A stretch of DNA of 64,000 nucleotides, taken from contig NZ_JAADZV010000002.1 of NCBI RefSeq assembly GCF_010645075.1, forward strand, positions 545,447 to 609,446. Reading direction: 5' to 3'. How positions within the stretch are numbered: the stretch's first letter is position 1; each line of letters begins with the position of its first letter. Position numbers and translations under genes: made by a program. The stretch is from Flavobacterium limi (GTDB lineage: Bacteria > Bacteroidota > Bacteroidia > Flavobacteriales > Flavobacteriaceae). A model generated the notes under the pieces. It was given only the letters and a program-made list of their open reading frames with translations, was not told the DNA's origin and ran no database searches. Shown here one piece after another: positions 9,188 to 17,729 of the stretch.

Positions 9188-9735
9188 AATGCAAACATGA
9201 TAATAAACTAACTCAATGTCTAAAATAATATTGTATTGAAATATGTAAAGCTTCCTTTAATTTTCCGGATAGCTTAGAGCAGTACAAAGAACAGAAATTT
9301 ATTCTGAAAATTTATACGAAAATTAAATTTTCAGACATTTCAAAATACAACTTACAATTGAAAGTCCTAATAAACTATAGCTTTTTTTTGTATAAAACAT
9401 AATATTTAGTATAATTTAAAAATAAAAATCTTACAATTAGATATTTTTTTGTACTTTTATTCAAATTTTTAAACTTGTATCAAACTAAAAATTCAATTCA
9501 AACGTATACAAAAGAAAACGATAATCTTAATTAGAGAAATTCAATTCACTGAACTGTTTTTGGAAAAACATTGAATCCTATCTTGTTTTTGGTTGTCGTT
9601 TTTTTCCTTTTATTAAAACGTCTTCAATATCCATTAGAACAGCGTAAAACTACATAAATAACAATAAAATTCTTATTTTAGGATAATAAACCAAAATGGA
9701 TATTTATATTTACTTATAAATTGAAATAAATTAAG
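9188..9735. other. AT-rich divergent intergenic region (548 bases)
   Basis: No coding potential above a few dozen codons was seen on either strand. The region separates the divergently transcribed sigma-factor operon and the DUF6934-like gene, so it should hold both promoters. A perfect 10-bp inverted repeat (CTGAAAATTT at 9304-9313 and AAATTTTCAG at 9325-9334, 11-nt spacer) could be an operator or a hairpin. A TACTTTTA box near 9450 resembles the Bacteroidota -7 element. Nothing else was recognised. Confidence 0.5.
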
Positions 9736-10326
9736 TTGGATTTTTTAGATAAAGCGTATAATTATAATTTTGAAGGCATTACTAATGAAGTTTACCAGTT
9801 TCGGTTCATTAGTGTAGGCATACAGGAAATAACCAAAATTGTTTCCATTTCGCCTATAAATAAAAAACTAAATTGGTACAGCGTAGGCTTTGGAAATCTG
9901 GAAAATCATGAAAGTATCATAACCGTTAATGACCTTGCCGAAATTAACAATAATGATTACGATGAAGTTTTAGCCACTGTGTTTATGTGTATTCTTCATT
10001 TTTTCATTTCTAATCCGGATCACACTATTTTGTTTTTTGGAAATACCCTTCATAAACACCGCTTGTATAAACAAAAAATTTCTTCGAATATCATTATTTT
10101 AAGACAATATCTGGAAATCTCAGGAGGCAAAACAGAAGAACAGATTAAGCTCTTAGAAAAAAAACAAACCATTACCCGAAAAGGAAAAGAACGCCAAAGA
10201 ACTATTAGGGAGAAAGACCTGACATCCCTCAGTAATAGTATTGAAATAAAAAGCATTGAAAAATATAACGCAGCCAAAACCTCTGACTATCAATTTGTTT
10301 TGTTTAAGTTAAAAAAAGATCTATGA
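9736..10326 (+). CDS. DUF6934-like protein of unknown function
   Basis: This 196-residue protein must start at TTG 9736: an in-frame stop lies two codons upstream and no ATG occurs in the first 70 codons. The N-terminal two thirds (MDFLDKAYNYNFEGITNEVY...) form a compact alpha/beta domain with many aromatic residues that resembles the DUF6934 family of Bacteroidota. The C-terminal part is strongly basic and helical (KKQTITRKGKERQRTIREKD). It is followed after 38 bases by a 67-residue gene with its own promoter. Families of this kind are found in small accessory modules, and a toxin-antitoxin-like arrangement is possible but unproven. Confidence 0.6.
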   Translation: MDFLDKAYNYNFEGITNEVYQFRFISVGIQEITKIVSISPINKKLNWYSVGFGNLENHESIITVNDLAEINNNDYDEVLATVFMCILHFFISNPDHTILFFGNTLHKHRLYKQKISSNIIILRQYLEISGGKTEEQIKLLEKKQTITRKGKERQRTIREKDLTSLSNSIEIKSIEKYNAAKTSDYQFVLFKLKKDL

Positions 10327-10329
10327 TTA

Positions 10330-10357
10330 TTGAAATAATAAAAAAATAGTATATTTG
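10330..10357 (+). promoter_or_regulatory. Bacteroidota-type promoter for the 67-residue gene
   Basis: A TTG (10330-10332) and a perfect -7 element TATATTTG (10350-10357) are separated by 17 bases, matching the Bacteroidota consensus TTG-N17-23-TAnnTTTG. The start codon of the next gene is at 10365, only 7 bases after the -7 box, so the transcript would be leaderless or nearly so. Confidence 0.6.
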
Positions 10358-10364
10358 TAACGTT

Positions 10365-10568
10365 ATGGGAGCAAAACAATTAAGAGATTTAGTAGAAAAA
10401 CAAATAGAAAAATCTACTAACTTCTGGGCAGGTCGTCCTAAAATGACTATACAGGAGTTAGAAGCCGTAGAGAAATTTGCCAAAGAAAAAGGTAAGCTTT
10501 TCGAAAAAGTATTTGATTCTCCTGAAAAAATAGAAAGAATAAACAAAATGCAAAATAGCGCATTGTAA
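10365..10568 (+). CDS. 67-residue helical protein paired with the DUF6934-like gene
   Basis: This is a small Lys/Glu-rich protein, predicted all-helical, starting MGAKQLRDLVEKQIEKSTNF. No membrane segment or signal peptide is seen. It has its own consensus promoter immediately upstream and a rho-independent terminator immediately downstream, so it can be transcribed separately from the DUF6934-like gene. Size, charge and pairing are what one would expect of an antitoxin or a small adaptor. No family was recognised with certainty, and function is unknown. Confidence 0.6.
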   Translation: MGAKQLRDLVEKQIEKSTNFWAGRPKMTIQELEAVEKFAKEKGKLFEKVFDSPEKIERINKMQNSAL

Positions 10569-10585
10569 GATATTTAATTCCAAAC

Positions 10586-10616
10586 AAAACCATCTAAGTA
10601 ATTAGGTGGTTTTTTT
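10586..10616 (+). terminator. Rho-independent terminator
   Basis: The stem AAAACCATCTAA pairs with TTAGGTGGTTTT (12 bp, one G-U pair) around a GTAA tetraloop, followed by a T run. It ends transcription of the 67-residue gene. Confidence 0.8.
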
Positions 10617-10658
10617 ATGCGTTAATTTTTCGCTACATTATAATTTAATTTGATATTT

Positions 10659-11162
10659 ATGTACAAAACGGCTTTACATCCGCTGGCAGATAATTCCAGC
10701 AGGATATTAATCCTCGGAACAATGCCAGGCGATCAGTCTATTGCTAAACAACAATATTATGGAAATAAAGGAAATCATTTCTGGAAAATCATATTTACTA
10801 TTTTTAACGAGAACTACAGTGCTTCATACGACGATCGTAAAACGTTTCTGAAAAAATATAAAATTGCTCTTTGGAATGTACTGGCGTCCTGTATCAGGGA
10901 AGGAAGCAGTGATTCTAAAATAACCAATGAAGCAATAAATGATTTTGTAAGCTTCCACAAAGAATATCCAAACATTCAACATGTTTTTTTTGAGAGTAAA
11001 TCAGCCGCTAAATTTTATCATAAACATTCAGTTCCTCAACAAGGTATCTCTTATCATATTCTTCCTTCAACAAGCGGTTTGAATGCCGGCACATCTTTTA
11101 GCCAAAAAGTTGAAATGTGGAAAATTTTGGCTGACACAGCACATACTTTTGATAAATCATAG
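10659..11162 (+). CDS. DNA-deoxyinosine / mismatch-specific DNA glycosylase
   Basis: This 167-residue protein of the uracil-DNA-glycosylase superfamily starts at ATG 10659 rather than the TTG three codons earlier. The family's characteristic blocks are present: ILGTMPGDQSIAKQQYYGN (active-site motif and the YYG/NHFW segment near residues 18-44), WNVLASCIREGSSDS, and the C-terminal LPSTSGLNAGTSF. This matches the hypoxanthine-DNA glycosylase branch (family 6 UDG-like), which removes deaminated adenine (hypoxanthine) from DNA in base-excision repair. It is a single gene on the plus strand between two terminator-bounded units. The substrate assignment rests on family resemblance. Confidence 0.85.
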   Translation: MYKTALHPLADNSSRILILGTMPGDQSIAKQQYYGNKGNHFWKIIFTIFNENYSASYDDRKTFLKKYKIALWNVLASCIREGSSDSKITNEAINDFVSFHKEYPNIQHVFFESKSAAKFYHKHSVPQQGISYHILPSTSGLNAGTSFSQKVEMWKILADTAHTFDKS

Positions 11163-11277
11163 ATAATTATACATTGATCAATTATATAAATAAATAAGAT
11201 TATCGTGTAAATTATTTCATTGATGAGTTATTACTTTTAAATATCAACAAAAAAAACATTTAATAATAAATACTTTT

Positions 11278-12081
11278 ATGGAAGAATTTTTCAGTGATAT
11301 CATAAACCATCTCGAAGGATATTATAACAGTATTGTTGACCTTACCCCTAAATTATTACTGGCTGTTGCTGTGGTCTTAATTTCATGGTTTATAGCCTTG
11401 CGTGTAAAAGGATTTGCAGACAGACGTTTAAAAACCAGAATGCATGATCCGTTACTGGCTACTTTTATTGCAAACCTTCTAAAGGCCATTCTTATTATTA
11501 TTGGGTTTCTGTTTATGTTTCGTGTTATCGGACTTACAGGTGTAGCACAAAGCATTCTTGCGGGAGCAGGTATATCTGCCTTTATAATCGGATTTGCATT
11601 GAGGGATATTGGCGAGAATTTTTTGGCCGGCATTCTGCTGGCATTCAAAAGACCATTTTCTGTAGGAGATATTATTGAAACCAATGGGGTAAAAGGCAAA
11701 GTCGAAGCCCTTAATTTACGCGACACTCAAATAAGGAGCGCCAGTAAAAACATTTACATCCCAAATGCACTTTTAATAAAAAATACACTTATCAATTTTA
11801 ATAGTGACGGCTACTTGCTGCAGGATTTTACTATTGGACTTGAATATGGCTCTGATTACAGAAAAGCACTGGATTTGATTACTGAAATATTAAAAAAAGA
11901 CAGCGAAATTGTTGATAAGGATTATTTTAACTCGGCAGTAGTATCTGGTGTTACGGGAAATACAATTCAGATTAATGTCAGATATTGGGTAAAAACAGAT
12001 TTATCTATCAGTGAGCATCTTTCAGAAATGATTATTAAAGTTACCGAAGCGCTAAAGGAAAGCGGGTTTAATATTAAATAA
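11278..12081 (+). CDS. Small-conductance mechanosensitive channel (MscS family)
   Basis: This 267-residue protein has three transmembrane helices at about 24-43, 63-83 and 90-112. The third carries the Gly/Ala-rich pore pattern ILAGAGISAFIIGFALRDI. A beta-domain then follows (FSVGDIIE) and a mixed alpha/beta C-terminal domain. This is the minimal MscS layout: an inner-membrane heptameric channel that opens under tension to release osmolytes on hypo-osmotic shock. It stands alone on the plus strand and ends at a strong bidirectional terminator shared with the convergent dehydrogenase gene. Confidence 0.92.
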   Translation: MEEFFSDIINHLEGYYNSIVDLTPKLLLAVAVVLISWFIALRVKGFADRRLKTRMHDPLLATFIANLLKAILIIIGFLFMFRVIGLTGVAQSILAGAGISAFIIGFALRDIGENFLAGILLAFKRPFSVGDIIETNGVKGKVEALNLRDTQIRSASKNIYIPNALLIKNTLINFNSDGYLLQDFTIGLEYGSDYRKALDLITEILKKDSEIVDKDYFNSAVVSGVTGNTIQINVRYWVKTDLSISEHLSEMIIKVTEALKESGFNIK

Positions 12082-12100
12082 CTGAATATTTATATAAGAT

Positions 12101-12138
12101 AAAATCCTAATTCTAAACAATCCTAGAATTAGGATTTT
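12101..12138. terminator. Bidirectional terminator between mscS-like and dehydrogenase genes
   Basis: A perfect 15-bp stem (AAAATCCTAATTCTA / TAGAATTAGGATTTT) with an 8-nt loop is flanked by A and T runs on both sides. It lies between convergent genes. Confidence 0.85.
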
Positions 12139-12152
12139 GTCATTTTTAATAA

Positions 12153-13322
12153 TTATTGCCATGGATCTAATACAACCTTTACACAGCCGTCTTCTCTCTT
12201 TTTAAAAATATCATAGGCGTGCGAAATCTCAGATAAAGGCAATCTGTGTGTAATGATATCATCCAATTTTACTTTTCCCTGCACTACATATTCCAAAAGT
12301 TTATCGATATGCTTATGTGCCGGTGCCTGCCCTCCTTTAAGGACGATTCCTTTATCAAAAAACTGCCCGATCGGGAAATTATCATAATTAACACCATAAA
12401 CGCCGAGGACTGAAACAATACCGCTTCTTCTTACGGCGCTCATACAGGCTTCTAAAACTTTAGTTGATCCTTTTTCGAAATTAACTGTGGCTTTAACACG
12501 ATCCACAAAACTTCGGTCCGGTTCAAAACCTACTGCGTCAATACAGACATCTGCTCCGCGTCCCTGAGTAAGCGCCCGGATCTGCTCTACTACATCTTTG
12601 GCGCCATCTTCCCAAAGTATGGTTGCTGCACCAGTTGTTGTTTTAGCTTTATCAAGTCTGTATTGCAACGTATCTACAATAATTACTTGTGCAGCTCCAC
12701 GCAGCCAGGCACTTTTGGCCGCCATTAGCCCCACAGGACCAGATCCAAAGATGGCCACAGTTTCACCTCCTTTTACCTCTCCCCAATCAACTCCTGTATA
12801 TCCGGTTGGAAAAATATCTGTCAGAAAAAGAACCTCTTCGTCCGTTAAATTATCGGGAACCATTCTTGGTCCATAATTAGCATAAGGTACACGAACATAT
12901 TGTGCCTGACCTCCGTCGTATCCGCCGTATAAATCCGTATAGCCAAAAAGGGCCCCACCCTTTTCTGTTAATATTCCTCCTTCAGGACCATAATTTTCAG
13001 GGTTGCTATGTTCGCAATTTCCTGGTACGTCATGATCGCAAAAGAAACAATTTCCGCACGCAATGGGAAAAGGAACTACTACCCTGTCACCTCTCTTAAG
13101 ATGGGTTACTGAAGATCCTGTTTCTTCAACTATCCCCATGAATTCATGTCCAAGTACCATTGGTCTTGGCTGGGGAAAACCTCCTGAATAGATATGTAAA
13201 TCAGATCCGCAGATCGCAGTTGAAGTTACTTTTAAAATAATATCGTCTTTTTCTTTTAGTTTAGGATCATCTACTGTATCGTATTTAATAGATCCTGGTC
13301 CATGTATGACTGCTGCTTTCAT
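12153..13322 (-). CDS. Zinc-dependent alcohol/formaldehyde dehydrogenase (MDR family)
   Basis: This 389-residue medium-chain dehydrogenase has catalytic zinc ligands Cys38 and His59-Glu60 (GHEFMG). The structural zinc loop has four cysteines (Cys89, Cys92, Cys95, Cys103), and the NAD(P)-binding Rossmann motif GSGPVGLMAAKSA lies near 194-206. The length and the long insert after the structural zinc resemble the glutathione-independent formaldehyde dehydrogenase / threonine-dehydrogenase-like group, which often acts on small alcohols and aldehydes. It is transcribed alone and diverges from the FAD/Rieske gene across a 224-base gap. The substrate cannot be fixed from sequence. Confidence 0.88.
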   Translation of the reverse strand: MKAAVIHGPGSIKYDTVDDPKLKEKDDIILKVTSTAICGSDLHIYSGGFPQPRPMVLGHEFMGIVEETGSSVTHLKRGDRVVVPFPIACGNCFFCDHDVPGNCEHSNPENYGPEGGILTEKGGALFGYTDLYGGYDGGQAQYVRVPYANYGPRMVPDNLTDEEVLFLTDIFPTGYTGVDWGEVKGGETVAIFGSGPVGLMAAKSAWLRGAAQVIIVDTLQYRLDKAKTTTGAATILWEDGAKDVVEQIRALTQGRGADVCIDAVGFEPDRSFVDRVKATVNFEKGSTKVLEACMSAVRRSGIVSVLGVYGVNYDNFPIGQFFDKGIVLKGGQAPAHKHIDKLLEYVVQGKVKLDDIITHRLPLSEISHAYDIFKKREDGCVKVVLDPWQ

Positions 13323-13546
13323 ATTATGATTTTTAAAATTAAGACTCCTAAGTAACTATTATTAAAGCCTTTACATTTACATTATTTATCTTAACTCTTA
13401 CATAAATATACAACTGGCAATCCTATAAAATTTAAAAATAAAATTGTAAGCATCCGATATTCTTAGACACTAGTTTTGATATATTCTCTTAAATAGTTTA
13501 CAAGAAAGGGCTATTATTTGATTTTTTTAATCTTAAAAATTACCTT

Positions 13547-15127
13547 ATGGATTCAGATAATACATTAAAAAACTCCAGTATAACTTCAGGTGAAAATGTT
13601 TCATTTTGGATTGATTCTGCTCCAATTATTTCCGGCAATAAGCCAAATCAGGACATTCATACCGATGTACTTATTATTGGAGGCGGAATTGCCGGACTGA
13701 CCACAGCATATAAGTTGCTTAGAGCAGGTAAAAAAGCTGTAATCGTTGAAGACGGTTTTATTGGCAGTGGTGAAACAGGACGTACAACAGCACATTTAAC
13801 CTGTTCCCTAGACGACCGTTATTATTTTCTCGAAAACACCTTTGGAAAAGAAGCAGCAAAACTGGCTGCAGAAAGTCACGCTGCTGCCATAGATGAAATC
13901 GAAAAAATCGTTACCGATTTAAATATAGATTGTTCTTTTAAAAGAGTGAATGGTTATTTGTTCCTTCATCCAACTGATAAAGAAGAAAACTTAGAGAAAG
14001 AATTTCAGGCTACACAAAGGGCTGGATTGCAAACCACTTTATTAAAAGGAATTCCGGCATTGGCAAATTGTGAAGATCAATCTTGCGTAGCTTTTAGCAA
14101 CCAGGCACAGTTTCATATATTACAATATTTGAAAGGGCTGGCTGATGCTGTTGTTTCTCTTGGCGGAATCATTTATACCGAAGCTCATGCAGAAGAGATT
14201 ACTAAAAAAGGTGCGAAAGTAAATGGCTTCACTTTTTCTGCAGATCATATAGTGGTTGCAACAAACACTCCGATTAATGATATCGTGACCATGCATACGA
14301 AACAGCATGCATACAGAACGTATGTAATTGCCGGTAAAATTCCTAAAGGAATGCTTCCTTACTCACTTTGGTGGGATACTGGAGATCAGAAATCAAAATG
14401 GGTTTCACAGCCTTATCACTATGTACGTCTGGAAAGTTTTGATGATAGTTACGACTTACTGATATCTGGAGGAGAAGATCATAAAACAGGCCAGGCAGAT
14501 GAAGAAGGCATTCCTGAATCAGCACGCTATGACAGACTTGAAGCGTGGACCAGAAATTATTTTCCCATGTTAGAAAATGATATTACATACAGATGGTCAG
14601 GACAAGTAATGGAGCCTGTAGATTCTTTAGGCTTTATGGGAAAAAACCCCGGCGACGAAAATATTTATATCATTACCGGTGATTCCGGAAACGGCATGAC
14701 GCATACCACAATTGGCGCCATGATTATTTGTGACAGCATTATGGGGGTTAAAAATAAATGGCAAGATTTATATGATCCTTCAAGAATTACGTTAAAAACT
14801 ACAGGTGATTTTATTAAAGAAGCAGGCAATATGGCTTCACAATATCTGGATTGGATAAGTGGCCCTGATTTACAAAACACAGCAGATTTACCAGCCGGAG
14901 AAGGCGCCATAATTTCTTCGGGATTAAAAAAAATTGCAGTATATCGTGATTATGATAATTCCTTAAAAACCTTTTCAGCGGTTTGTCCGCATCTCGGGTG
15001 CATTGTCCAATGGAATAATGATGAAAAATCGTTTGACTGTCCTTGTCACGGTTCAAGATTTGACACACAAGGAACAGTAATGAATGGCCCTGCAGAAACT
15101 GATTTGTCTAAAATTCATATCAAATAA
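13547..15127 (+). CDS. FAD-dependent oxidoreductase fused to a Rieske [2Fe-2S] domain
   Basis: This 526-residue protein has an N-terminal FAD/NAD(P)-binding DAO-type fold (LIIGGGIAGLTTAYKLLRAG at about 43-62, GRTTAHLTC near 78-86). It ends in a Rieske domain with both cluster-binding boxes, CPHLGC near 482 and CPCHGS near 499. Such fusions in bacteria belong to the glycine-oxidase/PuuB-like oxidoreductase group and pass electrons between flavin and iron-sulfur cluster; the physiological substrate is unknown. No signal peptide is seen, so it is cytoplasmic. The flavodoxin-like reductase gene follows after 6 bases, so the two are probably one redox operon. Confidence 0.9.
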   Translation: MDSDNTLKNSSITSGENVSFWIDSAPIISGNKPNQDIHTDVLIIGGGIAGLTTAYKLLRAGKKAVIVEDGFIGSGETGRTTAHLTCSLDDRYYFLENTFGKEAAKLAAESHAAAIDEIEKIVTDLNIDCSFKRVNGYLFLHPTDKEENLEKEFQATQRAGLQTTLLKGIPALANCEDQSCVAFSNQAQFHILQYLKGLADAVVSLGGIIYTEAHAEEITKKGAKVNGFTFSADHIVVATNTPINDIVTMHTKQHAYRTYVIAGKIPKGMLPYSLWWDTGDQKSKWVSQPYHYVRLESFDDSYDLLISGGEDHKTGQADEEGIPESARYDRLEAWTRNYFPMLENDITYRWSGQVMEPVDSLGFMGKNPGDENIYIITGDSGNGMTHTTIGAMIICDSIMGVKNKWQDLYDPSRITLKTTGDFIKEAGNMASQYLDWISGPDLQNTADLPAGEGAIISSGLKKIAVYRDYDNSLKTFSAVCPHLGCIVQWNNDEKSFDCPCHGSRFDTQGTVMNGPAETDLSKIHIK

Positions 15128-15133
15128 ATACAG

Positions 15134-15712
15134 ATGAAAGCGATTATACTTTTGGCTACCTTAAAAAATAAAGGGCGCTCTAATACCGAAACTCTGGTTG
15201 AATTTTTAGGGGGATATATGGCCAAACAAAACATTGATTACGAAGTTATAAAACTTGCCAATCATAGTATTGTTCCCGGAACTTTTATCCATATGGAAAC
15301 AAAGGATGACTGGCCTGATATATACAATAAAATCCTTGAAGCTGAAATTGTATTATTTGCAACGCCAATCTGGTGGAATAATCATTCTTCTGAGCTTCAA
15401 AGATGTATAGAACGACTTGACGAAGTTTACGATATGATTTTAGCTGGACAAGATTCTCCTTTAGACGGCAAAATTGGCGGTGTAATTGTAACCGGCGATT
15501 CAGATGGTGTTGAGCATATTACAGGAAATATCGCTAACTTTTTCTGTACCATTGGAATAACAGTACCGCCTTACACATCGCTTGGCGTTATATGGGAAGG
15601 TCATTCTAAGGATTCTAAAAAAACAAAAGCACAACTTCTTAAATATTATAAAGATAATTATGTCAAAGATGCAGAAGCAATGGCAGAATCATTAAAAAAG
15701 GCTGCAGAATAA
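15134..15712 (+). CDS. Flavodoxin-fold NAD(P)H/FMN oxidoreductase
   Basis: This 192-residue protein has a flavodoxin-like fold. The phosphate-binding loop is ATLKNKGRSNTETLVEF (about 8-24), the flavin loop contains TPIWWNNHSSELQRCIERLD (about 76-95), and a GVIVTGDSDGVEHITG segment lies near 117-132. This is the FMN-dependent NADPH reductase (NAD(P)H-dependent oxidoreductase) family. It is tightly coupled (6-base gap) to the FAD/Rieske gene, so the two may form one electron-transfer chain. Its start ATG at 15134 is unambiguous. Confidence 0.82.
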   Translation: MKAIILLATLKNKGRSNTETLVEFLGGYMAKQNIDYEVIKLANHSIVPGTFIHMETKDDWPDIYNKILEAEIVLFATPIWWNNHSSELQRCIERLDEVYDMILAGQDSPLDGKIGGVIVTGDSDGVEHITGNIANFFCTIGITVPPYTSLGVIWEGHSKDSKKTKAQLLKYYKDNYVKDAEAMAESLKKAAE

Positions 15713-15768
15713 TTTCAATACATAATTTCTACTTTTTTTTAGTCCATAAACATGTAAATTATATAAAT

Positions 15769-15788
15769 CTTACAAATTGATTTGTAAG
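15769..15788. promoter_or_regulatory. 20-bp palindrome upstream of the cytidylyltransferase gene
   Basis: CTTACAAAT and ATTTGTAAG form a perfect 9-bp inverted repeat with a 2-base spacer, about 140 bases upstream of the cytidylyltransferase start. A TACTTTTA box (a -7-like element) follows about 25 bases later. There is no T run, so it reads as a dimeric repressor or activator site rather than a terminator. The bound protein is unknown. Confidence 0.5.
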
Positions 15789-15929
15789 AAATAATAGCTG
15801 TTTACTTTTATTTTTGTGGAAATTGACAGTAGGTCAACAAACGAAAACTCCATAAAAAATCATTTTTTTTACTAAAAATAAAAACTATTTTTTTACTAAA
15901 ATTTAAATAAACGTGCTAAAAAAAGTAAA

Positions 15930-16370
15930 ATGAAATTAACGAAAACAAAAACCGGAATTACATTTAGTGCATTTGATTTATTACATGCAGGACACGTGAG
16001 AATGCTTGAAGAAGCTAAAGAACACTGTGATTATTTAATTGTAGGATTACAAACCGATCCAACGATTGACAGACCTGAAAAAAATAAGCCTACACAATCT
16101 GTTGTCGAGCGATACATACAGCTAAAAGGCTGCAAATTTGTTGATGAAATAATTCCGTATACTACTGAACAGGACCTTCAGGACATACTTCAGGCCTTGC
16201 CAATTGATGTCCGCATTTTGGGTGATGAATACCGGGACAAAAACTTCACAGGTCGTGAATATTGTGAAAAAATGGAGATCAAACTTGTTTTCAATAAAAG
16301 AAATCATCGTTTTTCCAGCAGCGGACTCAGAAGAGAAGTATATGAATGTGAATGCCTAAAATTAGTGTGA
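15930..16370 (+). CDS. Glycerol-3-phosphate cytidylyltransferase-like nucleotidyltransferase
   Basis: This 146-residue protein is a single nucleotidyltransferase domain. The first signature reads TFSAFDLLHAGH (family pattern GTFDxxHxGH) and the C-terminal signature reads RFSSSGLRRE, where the family has a Ser/Thr-rich loop plus basic residue. It would transfer a cytidylyl or adenylyl group onto a phosphate such as glycerol-3-phosphate. The last codons overlap a possible upstream start of the SET-domain gene, so the two are translationally linked. CDP-glycerol polymers are not expected in Bacteroidota, so the true acceptor is open. Confidence 0.82.
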   Translation: MKLTKTKTGITFSAFDLLHAGHVRMLEEAKEHCDYLIVGLQTDPTIDRPEKNKPTQSVVERYIQLKGCKFVDEIIPYTTEQDLQDILQALPIDVRILGDEYRDKNFTGREYCEKMEIKLVFNKRNHRFSSSGLRREVYECECLKLV

Positions 16371-16372
16371 TT

Positions 16373-16981
16373 ATGATACATCCGGATACCGAAATACGTT
16401 TTATAAGCGAAGAAAAAGGATATGGAGTTGTGGCTACAAAATTAATTCCGAAAGGAACTATCACCTGGGTTCAGGATGATTTGGACCAGATATTTACCCG
16501 CGATCAAATAATAAAACTTAATCCTTTCATAAAAAAATGTCTGGATATCTATTCTTTTACAAATAAAAATGGTGACATGGTACTTTGTTGGGATAATGGA
16601 AAATTTGTAAATCATAGTTTTAAACCCAGCTGTTTCAGTACACCGTATGATTTTGAAATAGCCGTCAGAGATATTTATCCGGGCGAAGAACTCACAGACG
16701 ACTACGGCTATCTGAATGTAGAAAAACCTTTCCATGTTATTGATGAGGGAACTGTAAGAAAAACAGTTTATCCGGATGACATTTTAAATTTCTATGAAGA
16801 ATGGGATAACCTGATCAAAGAAAATGCCCCTAAGGTTTTAGAAGTTAAGCAATCATTGACAGAATTAATTCCTGAAAAGACCTGGAATGAATTTGTGAAT
16901 GCCGTACACAATCCAGAGCAAATGAAATCCATACTTGAATGCCATTATCAACACGGAATACAGGTAAAAAATGCTTCTTAA
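16373..16981 (+). CDS. SET-domain protein
   Basis: This 202-residue protein starts at ATG 16373, two bases after the cytidylyltransferase stop; an ATG at 16352 that overlaps the previous gene is a less likely alternative. It shows the SET pattern: GYGVVATKLIPKGTITWV at the start of the domain, a central FVNHSFKPSC (the N-H-S motif that binds S-adenosylmethionine) and GEELTDDYGY near the C-terminal motif. SET proteins are protein-lysine methyltransferases; bacterial examples are fewer and mostly uncharacterised. The pairing with a cytidylyltransferase is conserved here by near-overlap. The target protein is unknown. Confidence 0.85.
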   Translation: MIHPDTEIRFISEEKGYGVVATKLIPKGTITWVQDDLDQIFTRDQIIKLNPFIKKCLDIYSFTNKNGDMVLCWDNGKFVNHSFKPSCFSTPYDFEIAVRDIYPGEELTDDYGYLNVEKPFHVIDEGTVRKTVYPDDILNFYEEWDNLIKENAPKVLEVKQSLTELIPEKTWNEFVNAVHNPEQMKSILECHYQHGIQVKNAS

Positions 16982-17017
16982 CACAGTTTAAATATTTTAT
17001 GAATCAAAAACAATAAT

Positions 17018-17500
17018 ATGCCATCAGATATTGTTATGAAGTGCAGTAAAGCAATAGCATCAAAAGGATGGAATATTGCTTTTGCAGAAAGTGCTACTGC
17101 CGGCAGAATGAGCGCAGAATTTGCGATGACTACACATTCAGGAGAAATTTTGAGGGGCGGTCTTGTGTGTTACGATATATTTGTTAAAGAACAAATCCTG
17201 AATGTTCCCCATACGATTATTGAAAAATACACTCCGGAGTCAGCAGAAGTCACCCAGGCATTAGCACAGCAAGCATCCAAAATATTCAATTCGAAAATAA
17301 CAGTTGCTATCACCGGATTAACTAGTCCGGGTGGCAGTGAAACAGAAGAAAAGCCAGTAGGGACCATTTTCTTTTATATTATAACTCCCTCTGAAAAGAT
17401 AAATCATCGCGAAGTTTTTGAGGGTAATCCTGAAGAAATTGTATTGAAAGCAATTGATAAGACTGCAAAACTTATTATTGACAGCATATCAAGTCTGTAA
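17018..17500 (+). CDS. CinA-family nicotinamide-nucleotide amidohydrolase
   Basis: This 160-residue protein is the stand-alone C-terminal domain of CinA (PncC). It contains the signature AESATAGRMS (family AESCTGG), the conserved ITGLTSPGG and a C-terminal KPVGTIFFYI. The enzyme deamidates nicotinamide mononucleotide to nicotinate mononucleotide in NAD recycling. The usual Cys in AESCTGG is Ala here and the Gly-Gly is Ala-Gly. These differences are common in the short paralogs found beside stress genes, so full activity is not certain. It is followed by a hairpin terminator. Confidence 0.85.
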   Translation: MPSDIVMKCSKAIASKGWNIAFAESATAGRMSAEFAMTTHSGEILRGGLVCYDIFVKEQILNVPHTIIEKYTPESAEVTQALAQQASKIFNSKITVAITGLTSPGGSETEEKPVGTIFFYIITPSEKINHREVFEGNPEEIVLKAIDKTAKLIIDSISSL

Positions 17501-17505
17501 AAATT

Positions 17506-17552
17506 AATAAAATGCTGTAAGCTTTCACTAAATAAGATTACAACATTTTATT
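17506..17552 (+). terminator. Hairpin after the cinA-like gene
   Basis: AATAAAATG-c-TGTAA pairs with TTACA-a-CATTTTATT around a 17-nt loop, starting 5 bases after the stop codon. The stem is long but has an internal mismatch and a weak T tail. Confidence 0.5.
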
Positions 17553-17729
17553 CCATGACCAGATTAGTCTTATTTGAGTAGCTTCAACATATATCAATCT
17601 CAAATTAATTTTATCAATTTTTAAAGTGTCGTATAATTTTATAATGAAATATTTTTTTATCTATAAACCTGGCATGCAACATTTTACAATTAAAAAACTC
17701 AATCCGTAATTTTGAAATTTAGAACTAAA

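Noticed and set aside
9304..9334. 10-bp inverted repeat considered as a terminator
   Set aside because: No T run follows and it lies in a divergent promoter region; mentioned only as a possible operator.
12598..13099. Plus-strand open frames within the zinc dehydrogenase
   Set aside because: All zinc ligands and the Rossmann motif are on the minus strand.
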